DNA of 64,000 nt from Chamaelirium japonicum (GCA_947650365.1 OX393555.1:83085995-83149994); one strand, 5' to 3'. Positions 13,674 to 29,323 are shown, counted from the first letter of the stretch. Translations and numbers: made by a program. Notes: a model not told the origin generated them from the sequence alone.

Positions 13674-14759
13674 TTAGAATGGATCGTACGAATGAATTAG
13701 AACGGATCGTACGAATGAATTAGAATGGATTGAATTAGAATGAATCGTACGAATGAATTAGAATGAATCATACCGTACGAATGAATTAGAATGGATCGTG
13801 CGAATAAATTAGAATGGATCGTATGAATGAATTAGAATGGATTGAATTAGAATGAATCGTACGAATGAATTAGCATTGATCGTCCTAATGAATTAGAATG
13901 AAACGTACGAATGAATTAGAATGGATCGTAGAATGGATCGTATGAATGAATTAGAATGGATCGTATGAATGAATTAGAATAGATTGTGCGAATGGATTAG
14001 AATGGATCATACGATTGAGTAAGAATGGATTGTACGAATGAAATAGAATAGATCGTACGAATGAATTAGAATGGATCGTACGAATGAATTAGATTGGATC
14101 GTTCGAATGAATTAGAATAGATTGTGCGAATGAATTAGAATGGATCGTACGAATGAATTAGAATGGATCGTGCGAATAAATTAGAATGGATCGTATGAAT
14201 GAATTAGAATGGATCGTGCGAATGAATTAGAATGGATCGTGCGAATGAATTAGAATGGATCGTACGAATGAATTAGAATGGATCGTACGAATGAAATAGA
14301 ATGGATCGTATGAATGAATTAGAATGGATACGTGCGAATGAATTAGAATTGATCGTACGAATGAATTAGAATAGATTGTGCGAATGAATTAGAATGGATC
14401 GTACGAATGAATTGGAATGGATACATTCGTGCGAATGAATTAGAATGGATCGTACGAATGAAATAGAATGGATCGTGCGATTGAATTAGAATGGATCGTA
14501 CGAATGAATGAAAATGGATCATACGAATGAATTAGAATGGATCGTGCGAATGAATTAGAATGGATCATATGAATGAATTAGAATGGATCATACGAAGGAA
14601 TTAGAATGGATCGTGCGAATAAATTAGAATGGATCATATGAATGAATTAGAATGGATCGTATGAATGAATTAGAATGGATCGTAGTAATGAATTAGAATG
14701 GATCCTACGAATGAATTAGAATAGATTATGCGAATGAATTAGAATGGATCTGGATCGTG
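13674..14759 (+). repeat. F block 25
   Basis: Contains CATACCGTACG at 13769 and the CGATTGAGTAAG marker near 14013. It ends at an unusual join GGATCTGGATCGTGTATCC, found again at 32363 (offset 17616). Confidence 0.87.
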
Positions 14760-16250
14760 TATCCATTCTAATTCATTCGTACGACCCATTCTAATTCATT
14801 CGTACGATCCATTCTAATTCATTCGCATGATCCATTCTAATTCATTCGTACGATCCATTCTAATTCCTTCGTACGATCCATTCTAATTCATTCGTACGAT
14901 CCATTCTAATTCATTCATACGATCCATTCTAATTCCTTCGTATGATCCATTCTAATTCATTCGTACGGTATGATTCATTCTAATTCATTCGTACGATTCA
15001 TTCTAATTCAATCCATTCTAATTCATTAGTACGATCCATTCTAATTTATTCGTACGATCCATTCTAATTCATTCGTACGATTCATTCTAATTCAATCCAT
15101 TCTAATTCATTCGTATGATCCATTCTTACTCATTCGTACGATCCATTCTAATTCATTCGCACGAATGAATCCATTCTAATTCATTCGTATGATCCATTCT
15201 AATTCATTCGCATGAATGTATCCATTCTAATTCATTCATACGATCCATTCTATCTCATTCGTATAATCCATTCTATTTCATTCGTACGATCTATTCTAAT
15301 TCATTCGCACGATCCATTCTAATTCATTCGCATGATCCATTCTAATTCATTCGTACGATCGATTCTAATTCATTCGTACGATCCATTCTAATTCATTCGC
15401 ACAATCTATTCTAATTCATTCGTACGATCCATTCTAATTCATTCGCACGATCCATTCTAATTCATTCATACGATCCATTCTTTTTCATTCGTACGATCCA
15501 TTCTAATTCATTCGCACGATCCATTCTAATTCATTCATACGATCTATTCTAATTCATTCGTATGTATCCATTCTAATTCATTCATACGATCCATTCTAAT
15601 TCTACGATCCATTCTTACTCATTCGTATTATCCATTTTAATTCATTCACACGAATGTATCAACTCTAATTCGTTCGTATGATCCATTCTAATTCATTCGC
15701 ACGAATGTATCCATTCTAATTCATTCGTATGATCCATTTTAATTCATTCGTACGATCCATTCTAATTCCTTCGTATGATCCATTCTAATTCATTCACACG
15801 AATGTATCCATTCTAATTCATTCGTACGATCCATTCTAATTCATTCGCACGATCCATTCTAATTCATTCATACGATCCATTCTATTTCATTCGTACGATC
15901 CATTCTTACTCATTCATACGATCCATTCTAATTCATTCTTACGATCCATTCTAATTCATTAGCACGATCCAAATTCATTTATTCGTACGATCTATTCTAT
16001 TTCATTCGTACGATCCATTCTTATCGCACGATCCATTCTAATTCATTCGCACGATCCATTCTCCATTCTAATTCCTTCGTACGATCCATTCTAATTCCTT
16101 CGTATCCATTCTAATTCACTCATACGATCCATTCTAATTCATTCATACGATCCATTCTAATTCTACGATCCATTCTAATTCATTCGCACGAATGTATCCA
16201 TTCCAATTCATTCGTACGATCAATTCTATTTCATTCGCACGATCTATTCT
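14760..16250 (-). repeat. R block 26
   Basis: Contains ACGGTATG at 14965 and the reverse GATAAG module at 15958-16065 (CCATTCTCC at 16057). It ends in the palindrome ATTCTAGAAT 16246-16255. Confidence 0.88.
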
Positions 16251-17195
16251 AGAATGGATCGTATTAATGAATTAGAATGGATCGTGCGAATGAATTAGAA
16301 TGGATCGTACGAATGAGTAAGAATGGATCGTGCGAATGAATTAGAATGGATCATATGAATGAATTAGAATGGATCGTATGAATGAATTAGAATGGATCGT
16401 GCGAATAAATTAGAATGGATCGTACGAATGAATTAGAATGGATCGAACGAATGAATTAGAATGGATCGTTCGAATGAATTAGAATAGATTGTGCGAATGA
16501 ATTAGAATCGATCGTACGAATGAATTAGAAAGGATACATTCGTGCGAATGAATTAGAATGGATCGTATGAATGAATTAGAATGGATCGTGCGAATGAATT
16601 CGAATGGATCGTACGAATGAATTAGAATAGATTGTGCGAATGAATTAGAATGGATCGTACGAATGAATTAGAATGGATCGTACGAATGAGTAAGAATGGA
16701 TCGTGCGAATGAATTAGAATGGATCATATGAATGAATTAGAATGGATCGTATGAATGAATTAGAATGGATCGTGCGAATAAATTAGAACGGAACGTATGA
16801 ATGAATTAGAATAGATTGTGCGAATGAATTAGAATGGATCGTACGAAGGAATTAGAATGGATCGTACGAAGGAATTAGAATGGATTGTACGAATGAATTA
16901 GGATGGATACCTTCGTGCAAATAAATTAGAATGGATCGTACGAATGAGTAAGAATGGATCGTACGAATGAAATAGAATGGATCGTATGAATGAATTAAAA
17001 TGGATCGTGCGAATGAATTAGAATGGATCGTACGAATGAATTAGAATAGATTGTGCGAATGAATTAGAATGGATCATACGAATGAATTAGAATGGATCGT
17101 ACGAATGAATTAGAATGGATCATATGAATGAATTAGAATGGATCGTGCGAATGAATTAGAATGGATCGTACGAATGAAATAGAATGGATTCGCAC
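16251..17195 (+). repeat. F block 27
   Basis: Forward units. It ends at J-GTGC (reverse sense) 17186-17205. Confidence 0.88.
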
Positions 17196-18831
17196 GAATG
17201 TATCCATTCTAATTCATTTGTACGATCCATTCTAATTCATTCGTACAATCCATTCTAGTTCATTCGCACGATCCATTCTTACTCATTCGTATGATCCATT
17301 CTAATTCATTCGCACGATCCATTCTAATTCATTAATACGATCCATTCTAATTCATTTGCACGATCCATTCTAATTCATTCACACTTATACGATCCATTCT
17401 AATTCATTCGAACGAATGTATCGTTTCTAATTCATTCGTACGATCCATTCTAATTCATTCGCACAATCTATTCTAATTCATTCGAACGATCCATTCTAAG
17501 TCATTCGTACGATCCATTCTAATTCATTCGTACGATCCATTCTAATTCATTCGTACGATCCATTCTAATTCATTCGTACAATCCATTCTAATTCATTCGC
17601 ACGATCCATTCGCATTCACTCAAACGATCCTTTCTAATTCATTCATATGATCCATTCTAATTCATTCGCACGAATGTATCCATTCTAATTCATTCGTACG
17701 ATCCAATCTAATTCATTCGTACAATCCATTCTATTTCATTCGCACGATCCATTTGCATTCACTCAAACGATCCATTCTAATTCATTCATATGATCCATTC
17801 TAATTCATTCGCACGAGTTTATCCATTCTAATTCATTCGTACGATCCATTCTAATTCATTCGTACGAATGTATCCACTCTAATTCATTCATACGATCCAT
17901 TCTAATTCATTCGCACGAATGTATCCATTCCAATTCATTCGTACGATCCATTCTAATTCATTTGCACAATCTATTCTAATTCATTAGTATGATCCATTCT
18001 AATTCATTCGTACGATCCATTCTAATTCATTAGCACGATCCAAATTCATTTATCCGTACGATCTATTCTATTTCATTCGTACGATCCATTCTTATCGCAC
18101 GATCCATTCTAATTCATTCGCACGATCTATTCTCCATTCTAATTCCTTTGTACGATCCATTCTAATTCCTTCGTATCCATTCTAATTCACTCATACGATC
18201 CATTCTAATTCATTCATACGATCCTATCTAATTCATTCACTTGAATGTATCCATTCTAATTCATTCGTACGATCCATTCTAATTCATTCGCACAATCTAT
18301 TCTAATTCATTCATATGATCCATCCTAATTCATTCGCACGAATGTATCCATTCTAATTCATTCGTACAATCCATTCTATTTCATTCGTACGATCCATTCT
18401 TACTCATTCGTACGATCCATTCGTATCCATTCTAATTCATTCGTACGTTCCATTCTAATTCATTCGTAAGATCCATTCTAATTCATTCATATGATCTATT
18501 CTAATTCATTCAAACAATCCATTCTAATTCCTTCGTACGATCCATTCTAATTCATTCGTACGATCTATTCTAATTCATTCGTACGATCCATTCTAATTCA
18601 TTCGTACAATCCATTCTAATTCATTCGCACGATCCATTCGCATTCACTCAAACGATCCATTCTAATTCATTCATATGATCCATTCTAATTCATTCTTACT
18701 CATTCGTACGATCCACGATCCATTCTAATTCATTCATACGATCCATTCTAATTCATTCATATGATCCATTCTAATTCATTCGCACGATCCATTCTTACTC
18801 ATTCATACGATCCATTCTAATTCATTCGCAC
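17196..18831 (-). repeat. R block 28
   Basis: Holds CGCATTCACTCAAAC at 17611 and 18639 and a TGCATTC variant at 17754. It also has the reverse GATAAG module at 18032-18130. It ends at CATTCGCACGAAGG, near 18831. Confidence 0.88.
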
Positions 18832-19797
18832 GAAGGAATTAGAATGGATAGTACGAATGAATTAGAATGGATACATTCGTGCAAAAGAATTAGAATGGAT
18901 TTAATGAATGAATTAGAATGGAACGTACGAATGAATTAGAATGGATCGTACGAATGAATTAGAATGGATACATTCGTGCAAATGAATTAGAATGGATACA
19001 TTCATGGGAATGAATTAGAATGGATCGTACGGATGAATTAGAATGGATCGTGCGAATGAATTAGAATGGATCGTACGAATGAGTAAGAATGGATCGTATG
19101 AATGAATTAGAATGGATCATACGAAGGAATTAGAATAGATCATACGAAGAAATTTGAATTGATTGTACGAATGAATTAGAATGGATCGTATGAATGAATT
19201 AGAATGGATCGTGCGAATGAATTAAAATGGATCGTATGAATGAAATAGAATGGATCGTATGAATTAGAATGGATCGTACGAATGAAATAGAATGGATCGT
19301 ACGAATGAATTAGAATGGATCATGCTAATGAATTTGAATTGATCGTACGAATGAATTAGAATAGATTGTGCGAATGAATTAAAATGGATCGTATAAATGA
19401 ATTAGAATGGATCGTATGAATGAATTAGAATGGATCGTGCGAATGAATTAAAATGGATCGTATGAATGAAATAGAATGGATCGTACGAATGAATTAGAAT
19501 AGATTGTGCGAATGGATTAGAATGGATCATACGATTGAGTAAGAAAGGATTATACGAATGAAATAGAATAGATCGCACGAATGAATTAGAATGGATCGTA
19601 TGAATGAATTAGAATGGATCGTTCGAATGAATTAGAATAGATTGTGCGAACGAATTAGAATGGATCGTACGAATGAATTAGAATGGATCGTGCGAATAAA
19701 TTAGAATGGATCGTATGAATGAATTAGAATGGATCGTGCGAATGAATTAGAATATGGATCGTACGAAGGAATTAGAATGGATCGTACGAATGAATTC
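18832..19797 (+). repeat. F block 29
   Basis: Contains the GATAGTACG marker near 18848 and the CGATTGAGTAAG marker near 19533. It ends at J-TTCGAA 19795-19800 after an AATATGG join. Confidence 0.88.
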
Positions 19798-20136
19798 GAA
19801 TGTATCCTTTCTAATTCATTCGTACGATCCATTCTAATTCATTCGTACGATCCATTCTAATTCATTTTGCACGATCCATTCTAATTCATTCGCACGATCC
19901 ATTCTAATTCATTCATACGATCCATTCTAATTCATTTGCAAGAATGTATCCATTCTAACTCATTCGTACGATCCATTCTAATTCATTCGTATGATCTATT
20001 CTAATTCATTCGCATGATCCATTATAATTCATTCATACGATCCAATCTAATTTATTCGTACGATCCATTCTAATTCATTCGCACGAATGTATCAACTCTA
20101 ATTCATTCGTACGATCCATTCTAATTCATTCATACA
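19798..20136 (-). repeat. R block 30
   Basis: Reverse units. It ends at ACATGT 20134-20139. Confidence 0.88.
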
Positions 20137-20451
20137 TGTACGAATGAATTAGAATGGATACATTCGTGCGAATGAATTAGAATGGATCGTATGAATGAAT
20201 TAGATTGGATCGTATGCATGAATTAGAATGGATCGTGCGAATGAATTAGAATGGATCGTACGAATGAATTAGAATGGATCGTATGAATGAATTAGAATGG
20301 ATACATTCGTGTGAATGAATTAGAATGGATCATATGAATGAATTAGAATGGATCGTTTGAGGGAATGCGAATGGATCGTGCGAATGAATTAGAATGGATT
20401 GTACGAATGAATTAGAATAGATCGTACGAATAAATTAGAATGGATACATTC
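20137..20451 (+). repeat. F block 31
   Basis: Carries the variant GTTTGAGGGAATGCG at 20355. It ends at J-GTGC 20442-20461. Confidence 0.88.
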
Positions 20452-21462
20452 GTGCGAATCCATTCTATTTCATTCGTACGATCTATTGTAATTCATTCGC
20501 ACGATCCATTCTAATTCATTCATACAATCCATTCTAATTCATTCGTACGATCCATTCTAATTCATTCGTACGATCCATTCTAATTCATTCGCACAATCTA
20601 TTCTAATTCATTCGTACGATCCATTCTAATTCATTCATACGATCCATTCTAATTCATTCGTACGATTCATTCTAATTCAATCCATTCTAATTCATTCGTA
20701 CGATCCATTCTTACTCATTCGTACGATCCATTCTAATTCATTCGCACGAATGAATCCATTCTAATTCATTCGTATGATCCATTCTAATTCATTTGCACGA
20801 TCCATTCTAATTCATTCTTACGATTCATTCTATTTCATTCATACGATCCATTCTAATTCATTCATATGATCTATTCTAATCCTTTCGCGCGAATGTATCC
20901 ATTCTAATTCATTCGTACGATCCATTCTAATTCATTCGCACGATCCATTCTAATTCATTCATACAATCCATTCTAATTCTTTTGCACGAATGTATCCATT
21001 CTAATTCATTCGTACTATCCATTCTAATTCCTTCGTACGATCCATTCTAATTCCTTCGTACGATCCATTCTAATTCATTCGTATGATCCATTCTAATTCA
21101 TTTGTACGATCAATTCTAATTCCTTCGTATGATCCATTCTAATTCATTCGTACGGTATGATTCATTCTAATTTATTCGTACGATTCATTCTAATTCAATC
21201 CATTCTAATTCATTCGTACGATCCATTCTAATTCATTCGTACGATCCATTTTAATTCATTCGTACGATTCATTCTAATTCAATCCATTCTAATTCATTCG
21301 TACGATCTATTCTAATTCATTCGTACGATCCATTCTAATTCATTCGCACGATCCATTCTAATTCATTCATACGATCCATTCTAATTCATTCATATGATCC
21401 ATTCTAATTCATTCGCACGATCCATTCTAATTCATTCGCACGATCCATTCTAATTCATTCGT
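20452..21462 (-). repeat. R block 32
   Basis: Contains GTACTATCC near 21012 and ACGGTATG at 21152, flanked by reverse 15-bp units. It ends in the perfect palindrome CATTCGTACGAATG 21456-21469. Confidence 0.88.
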
Positions 21463-22113
21463 ACGAATGAATTAGAATGGATACATTCATGCGAATGAAT
21501 TAAAATGGATCATACGAATGAATTAGAATGGATTCATTCGTGCGAATGAATTAGAATGGATCGTACGAATGAGTAAGAATGGATCGTACGAATGAATTAG
21601 AATGGATTGAATTAGAATGAATCGTACGAATGAATTAGAATGGATCGTACGAATGAATTAGAATGGATCGTACGAATGAATTAGAATGGATTGAATTAGA
21701 ATGAATCGTACGAATGAATTAGAATGAATCATACCGTACGAATGAATTAGAATGGATCATACGAAGGAATTAGAATGGATCGTATGAATGAATTAGAATG
21801 GATCGTATGAATGAATTAGAATGAATCGTACGAAGGAATTAGAATGGATCGTACGAAGGAATTAGAATGGATAGTACGAATGAATTAGAATGGATACCTT
21901 CGTGCAAATGAATTAGAATGGATCGTACGAATGAGTAAGAATGGATCGTACGAATGAAATAGAGTGGATCGTATGAATGAATTAGAATGGATCGTGCGAA
22001 TGAATTAGAATGGATCGTACGAATGAATTAGAATGGATCGTATGAATGAATTAGAATGGATCGTGCGAATGAATTAGAATGGATCGTACGAATGAAATAG
22101 AATGGATTCGCAC
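21463..22113 (+). repeat. F block 33
   Basis: Contains 15-bp units, CATACCGTACG at 21730 and GATAGTACG near 21868. It ends at J-GTGC (reverse sense) 22104-22123. Confidence 0.88.
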
Positions 22114-23410
22114 GAATGTATCCATTCTAATTCATTCATACGATCCATTCTAATTCATTCGTACAATCCATTCTAATTCATTCGCACGATCCATTCGCAT
22201 TCACTCAAACTATCCATTCTAATTCATTCATATGATCCATTCTAATTCATTCGCACGAATGTATCCATTCTAATTCATTTGTACGATCCATTCTAATTCA
22301 TTTGTACGAATGTATCCACTCTAATTCATTCATACGATCCATTCTAATTCATTCGCACGAATGTATCCATTCCAATTCATTCGTACGATCCATTCTAATT
22401 CATTCGCACAATCTATTCTAATTCATTCGTATGATCAATTCTAATTCATTAGCATGATTCATTCTAATTCATTCGTACGATCTATTCTATTTCATTCGTA
22501 CAATCCATTCTTACTCAATCGTATAATCCATTCTAATCCATTTGCACAATTAATTCTAATTCATTCGTACGATCCATTCTATTTCATTCGTACGATCCAT
22601 TCTAATTCATACGATCCATTCTATTTCATTCATACGATCCATTTTAATTCATTCGTACGACCCATTCTAATTCATTCGCACGATCCATTCTAATCCATTC
22701 GTACGATCTATTCTATTTCATTCGTACAATCCATTCTAATACATTCGTACGATCCATTCTAATTCATTCGCACAATCTATTCTAATTCATTCGAATGATG
22801 CATTCTAATTCATTCGTACGATCCATTCTAATTCATTCGTACGATCCATTCTAATTCATTCGCACGATCCATTCTAATTCATTCGCACGATCCATTCTAA
22901 TTCATTAGCACGATCCATTCTAATTCATTCATACGATCCATTCTAATTCGTTTGTACGATCCTTTCTAATTCCTTCGTACGATCCATTCTATTTCATTCG
23001 TATGACCCATTCTAATTCATAAGTACGATCCATTCTAATTCATTCAAACGATCCATTCTAATTCATTCGCACGATCCATTCTAATTCATTCATACGATCC
23101 AATCTAATTCATTCATATGATCCATTCTAATTCATTCGCACGAATGTATCCATTCTAATTCATTCGCACGATCCATTCTAATTCATTCATACAATCCATT
23201 CTAATTCTTTTGCACGAATGTATCCATTCTAATTCATTCGTACGATCTATTCTTATTCATTCGTATGATCTTTTCTAATTCATTCGCATGATCCATTATA
23301 ATTCATTCATACGATCCAATCTAATTCATTCGTACGATCCATTCTAATTCATTCGCACGAATGTATCAACTCTAATTCATTTGTACGATCCATTCTAATT
23401 CATTCATACA
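22114..23410 (-). repeat. R block 34
   Basis: Has CGCATTCACTCAAAC at 22197. From about 22.5 kb it matches 25.1 kb onward (offset 2638-2730). The stretch 22454-22693 has its inverted counterpart at 28744-28983 and 39839-40078. It ends at ACATGT 23408-23413. Confidence 0.88.
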
Positions 23411-23845
23411 TGTACGAATGAATTAGAATGAATACATTCGTGCGAATGAATTAGAATGGATCGTATGAATGAATTAGATTGGATCGTATGCATGAATTAG
23501 AATGGATCATGCGAATGAATTAGAATGGATCGTACGAATGAATTAGAATGGATCGAACGAATGAATTAGAATGGATACATTCGTGCAAAAGAATTAGAAT
23601 GGATTGTATGAGTGAATTAGAATGGATCGTGCGAATGAATTAGAATGGATCGTACGAATGAATTAGAATGGATACATTCGTGCGAAAGAATTAGAATAGA
23701 TCCTATGAATGAATTAGAATGGATCGTATGAATGAAATAGAATGGATCGTACGAATGAATTAGAATGGATCGTGCGAATGAATTAGAATGGATCGTATGA
23801 ATGAATTAGAATGGATCGTACGAATGAATTAGAAAGGATACATTC
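23411..23845 (+). repeat. F block 35
   Basis: Copy partner of F block 37. It ends at J-TTCGAA 23843-23848. Confidence 0.88.
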
Positions 23846-26140
23846 GAATTCATTCGTACGATCCATTCTAATTCCTTCGTACGATCCATATACTAATTCA
23901 TTCACACGATCCATTCTAATTCATTCGCACGATCCATTCTAATTCATTCATACGATCCATTCTAATTCATTCGTACGATCCATTCTAATTCATTCGTACG
24001 AATGTATCCACTCTAATTCATTCATATGATCCATTCTAATTCATTCGTATGATCCATTCTATTTCATTCGTACGAATGTATCCATTCTAATTCATTCGTA
24101 CAATCCATTCTAGTTCATTCGCACGATCTATTCGAATTCATTCGCACGAATGTATCCACTCTAATTCATTCATACGATCCATTCTAATTCCTTCGTACGA
24201 TCCATTCTATTTCATTCGTATGATCCATTCTATTTCATTCATATAATCCATTCTAATTCATTCGCACGATCCATTCTAATTCATTCATACGATCCATTCT
24301 ATTTCATTCGTACGATCCATTCTAATTCATTCGCACGAATGTATCCATTCCAATTCATTCGTACGATCCATTCTAATTCATTCGTACGATCCATTCTAAT
24401 TCATTCGTACGATCTATTCTATTTCATTCGTACAATCCATTTTTACTCAATCGTATGATCCATTCTAATCCATTCGCACAATCTACTCTAATTCATTCGT
24501 ACGATCCATTCTATTTCATTTGCACGAAGGTATCCATTCTAATTCATACAATCCATTCTTATTCATTCATACGATCCAATCTAATTCATTCATACGATCC
24601 ATTCTAATTCATTCGCACGAATGTATCCATTCTAATTCATTCGCACGATCCATTCTAATTCATTCATACAATCCATTCTAATTCATTCGTACGATCCATT
24701 CTAATTCATTTGTACGAATGTATCCACTCTAATTCATTCAATGTATCCACTCTAATTCATTCATACGATCCATTCTAATTCCTTCGTACAATCCATTCTA
24801 TTTCATTCGTATGATCCATTCTATTTCATTCATATAATCCATTCTAATTCATTCGCACGATCCATTCTAATTCATTCATACGATCCATTCGAATTCATTC
24901 GTATGATCCATTCTAATTCATTCGTTCGATCCATTCTAATTTATTCGCACGATCCATTCTAATTCATTCATACGATCCATTCTTACTCATTCGTACGATC
25001 CATTTTAATTCATTCGCACGATCCATTCTAATTCATCCGTACGATCCATTCTATTTCATTCGTACGATCCATTCTTACTCATTCGTACGATCCATTCTAA
25101 TTCATTCACACGAATGTATCCATTCTAATTCATTCGTACAATCCATTCTTACTCAATCGTATGATCCATTCTAATCCATTCGCACAATCTATTCTAATTC
25201 ATTCGTACGATCCATTCTATTTCATTCGTACGATCCATTCTAATTCATACGATCCATTCTATTTCATTCATACGATCCATTTTAATTCATTCGCACGATC
25301 CATTCTAATTCATTCATACGATCCATTCTAATTCATTTATACGATCCATTTTAATTCATTCGCACAATCTATTCTAATTCATTCGTATGATCAATTCTAA
25401 TTCATTCGCACGATCCATTCTAATTCATTCGCACGATCCATTCTAATTCATTCATACGATCCAATCTAATTCATTCATACGATCCATTCTAATTCATTCG
25501 CACGATCCATTCTAATTCATTCGTACGATCTATTTTATTTCATTCGTACAATCCATTCTAATTCATTCATACGATCCAATCTAATTCATTCATACGATCC
25601 ATTCTAATTCATTCGTACGATCTATTCTATTTAATTCATACGATCCATTCTAATTCGTTTGTACGATCCTTTCTAATTCCTTCGTACGATCCATTCTATT
25701 TCATTCGTATGACCCATTCTAATTCATAAGTACGATCCATTCTAATTCATTCAAACGATCCATTCTAATTCATTCGTACGATCCATTCTAATTCATTTGC
25801 ACGATCCATTCTAATTCATTCATACGATCCAATCTAATTCATTCATACGATCCATTCTAATTCATTCGCACGAATGTATCCATTCTAATTCATTCGCACG
25901 ATCCATTCTAATTCATTCATAGAATCCCTTCTAATTCTTTTGCACGAATGAATCCATTCTAATTCATTCGTACGATCCATTCTAATTCATTCGTATGATC
26001 TATTCTAATTCATTCGCATGATCCATTATAATTCATTCATACGATCCAATCTAATTCATTCGTACGATCCATTCTAATTCATTCGCACGAATGTACCAAC
26101 TCTAATTCATTCGTACGATCCATTCTAATTCATTCATACA
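23846..26140 (-). repeat. R block 36, 2.3 kb
   Basis: Repeated internal stretches with ACTCAATCG near 24445 and 25151. The second half duplicates 22.5-23.4 kb. It ends at ACATGT 26138-26143. Confidence 0.88.
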
Positions 26141-26597
26141 TGTACGAATGAATTAGAATGGATACATTCGTGCGAATGAATTAGAATGGATCGTATCAAT
26201 GAATTAGATTGGATCGTATGCATGAATTAGAATGGATCGTGCAAATGAATTAGAATGGATCGTAAGAATGAATTAGAATGGATCGAACGAATGAATTAGA
26301 ATGGATACATTCGTGGAAAAGAATTAGAATGGATTGTATTAATGAATTAGAATGGATCGTGCGAATGAATTAGAATGAATCGTACGAATGAATTAGAATG
26401 GATACATTCGTGCGAAAGAATTAGAATAGATCGTATGAATGAATTAGAATGGATCGTATGAATGAAATAGAATTGATCGTACGAATGAATTAGATGGATC
26501 GTGCGAATGAATTAGAATGGATCGTACGAATGAATTAGAATGGATCGTACGAAGGAATTAGAATGGATCGTACGAATGAATTAGAAAGGATACATTC
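26141..26597 (+). repeat. F block 37
   Basis: Second copy of F block 35. It ends at J-TTCGAA 26595-26600. Confidence 0.88.
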
Positions 26598-26760
26598 GAA
26601 TTCATTCGTACGATTCATTCTAATTCCTTCGTACGATCCATATTCTAATTCATTCGCACGATCCATTCTAATTCATTCGCACGATCCATTCTAATTCATT
26701 CATACGATCCATTCTAATTCATTCACACAATCCATTCTAATTCATTCTAATTTATTCATA
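26598..26760 (-). repeat. R block 38
   Basis: Left arm of the inverted repeat whose other arm lies at 30722-30994. It includes CCATAT at 26638-26643. Confidence 0.87.
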
Positions 26761-26787
26761 TGTGAGTGGATCGTGTTTTTTCGTGCT
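26756..26787 (-). repeat. A6 insert, inverted copy
   Basis: Non-consensus stretch containing TGTGAGTGGATCGTG, T6 and CGTGCT. It is the reverse complement of the inserts at 30821, 34102 and 37070, and sits on an R-to-F switch like them. Confidence 0.85.
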
Positions 26788-29323
26788 AATGAATTAGAAT
26801 GGATCGTACGAATGAATTAGAATGGATACATTCGTGCGAAAGAATTAGAATGGATCGTATGAATGAATTAGATTGGATCGTATAAATGAATTAGAATGGA
26901 TCTTACGAATGAATTAGAATGGAACGTACGAATGAATTAGAATGGATCGTACGAGTGAATTAGAATGGATACATTCGTGCAAATGAATTAGAATGGATAC
27001 ATTCATGGGAATGAATTAGACTGGATCGTACAAAGGAATTAGAATGGATCATACGAATGAAATATAATGGGTTGTACAAAGGAATTAGAATGGATCGTAC
27101 GCAGGAATTAGAACGGTTTGTACGAAGGAATTAGAATGGATCGTACGAATGAATTAGAATGGATACATTCGTGCGAATGAATTAGAATGGATCGTACGAA
27201 TGAGTAAGAATGGATCGTACGAATGAAATAGAATGGATCGTACGGATGAATTAGAATGGATCGTGCGAATGAATTAGAATGGATCGTACGAATGAGTAAG
27301 AATGGATCGTATGAATGAATTAGAATGGATCGTGCGAATAAATTAGAATGGATCGAACGAATGAATTAGAATGGATCATACGAATGAATTAGAATGGATC
27401 GTATGAATGAATTAGAATGGATCGTGTGAATGAATTAGAATGGATTATATGAATGAAATAGAATGGATCATACGAATGAAATAGAATGGATCGTACGAAG
27501 GAATTAGAATGGATCGTATGAATGAATTAGAGTGGATACATTCGTGCGAATGAATTCGAATAGATCGTGCGAATGAATTAGAATGGATTGTATGAATGAA
27601 TTAGAATGGATCGTATGAATGAAATAGAATGGATCGTACGAATGAATTAGAATGGATACATTCGTGCAAAAGAAATAGAATGGATTGTATGAATGAATTA
27701 GAATGGATCGTGTGAATGAATTAGAATGGATCATACGAATGAATTAGAATGGATACATTCGTGCGAATGAATTAGAATGGATCGTGCGAATGAATTAGAA
27801 TGGATCGTACGAATGAATTAGAATGGATCGTATGAATGAATTAGAATGGATCGTGCGAATGAATTAGAATGGATCGTGCGAATGAATTAGAATGGATCGT
27901 ACGAATGAATTAGAATGGATCGTACGAATGAATTAGATTGGATCGTATTAATGATTTTGAATGGATCGTACGAATAAATTAGAATAGATCGTACGAATGA
28001 ATTAGAATGGATATGAATGGATCGTACTAATGAGTAAGAATGGATCGTACGAATGAAATACAATGGATTGTACGAATGAATTAGAATGGATACATTCGTG
28101 CGAATGAATTAGGATGGATCGTATGAATGAATTAGAATAGATTGTGCGAATGAATTAGAATGGATCGTACGAATGAATTAGAATGGATACATTCATGCGA
28201 ATGAATTAGAATGGATCGTATGAATGAATTAGAATGGATCGTATTAGTGAATTAGAATGGATACGAACGAATTAGAATGGATCGTACGAAGGAATTAGAA
28301 TGGAGAATGGATCGTGCGAATGAAATAGAATGGATTGTGCGATAAGAATGGATCGTACGAATGAAATAGAATAGATCGTACGGATAAATGAATTTGGATC
28401 GTGCTAATGAATTAGATTGGATCGTACGAATGAATTAGAATGGATCGTACTAATGAATTAGAATAGATTGTGCGAATGAATTAGAATGGATCGTACGAAT
28501 GTATTAGAAAGGATATATTCGTGCGAATGAATTAGAATAGATCGTATGAATGAATTAGTTTGGATCGTATTAATGAATTAGAATAGATCGTGCGAATGAA
28601 TTAGAATGGATCGTACGAATGAATTAGAATGGATAGATTCGTGCGAATGAATTTGAATGGATCGTACGAAGGAATTAGAATGGATCGTACGAAGGAATTA
28701 GAATAGATCATACGAAGAAATTAGAATGGATCGTACGAATGAATTAGAATGGATCGTATGAATGAATTAGAATGGATCGTGCGAATGAATTAAAATGGAT
28801 CGTATGAATGAAATAGAATGGATCGTATGAATTAGAATGGATCGTACGAATGAAATAGAATGGATCGTACGAATGAATTAGAATAGATTGTGCGAATGGA
28901 TTTGAATGGATCATACGACTGAGTAAGAATGGATTGTACGAATGAAATAGAATAGATCGTACGAATGAATTAGAATGGATCATGCTAATGAATTAGAATT
29001 GATCGTACGAATGAATTAGAACAGATTGTGCGAATGAATTAGAATGGATCGTACGAATGAATTGGAATGGATACATTCGTGCGAATGAATTAGAATGGAT
29101 CGTATGAATGAATTAGAGTGGATACATTCGTACAAATGAATTAGAATGGATCGTACGAATGAATTAGAATGGATACATTCATGCGAATGAATTAGAATGG
29201 ATCATATGAATGAATTAGAATGGATCGTTTGAGTGAATGCGAATGGATCGTGAGAATGAATTAGAATGGATTGTACGAATGAATTAGAATGGATCGTACG
29301 AATGAATTAGAATGGATACATTC
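26788..29323 (+). repeat. F block 39, 2.5 kb
   Basis: Longest block in the window. The GGAGAATGG module is at 28302 and the CGACTGAGTAAG marker near 28913. GTTTGAGTGAATGCG is at 29227, followed by J-GTGC 29314-29333. The part from 27.5 kb matches 35.0-36.84 kb at offset 7493. Confidence 0.9.

Noticed and set aside
16246-16255. ATTCTAGAAT as a heat-shock-type element
   Set aside because: The TTCnnGAA dyad arises simply from the fold-back join of two CATTCTA/TAGAATG cores. A single instance in a satellite is no evidence of regulation.
26756-26787. T6 run as a terminator or RNA polymerase III stop
   Set aside because: There is no RNA gene or promoter box near it. The A6/T6 insert occurs in four copies on polarity switches and is better explained as copied junction filler.
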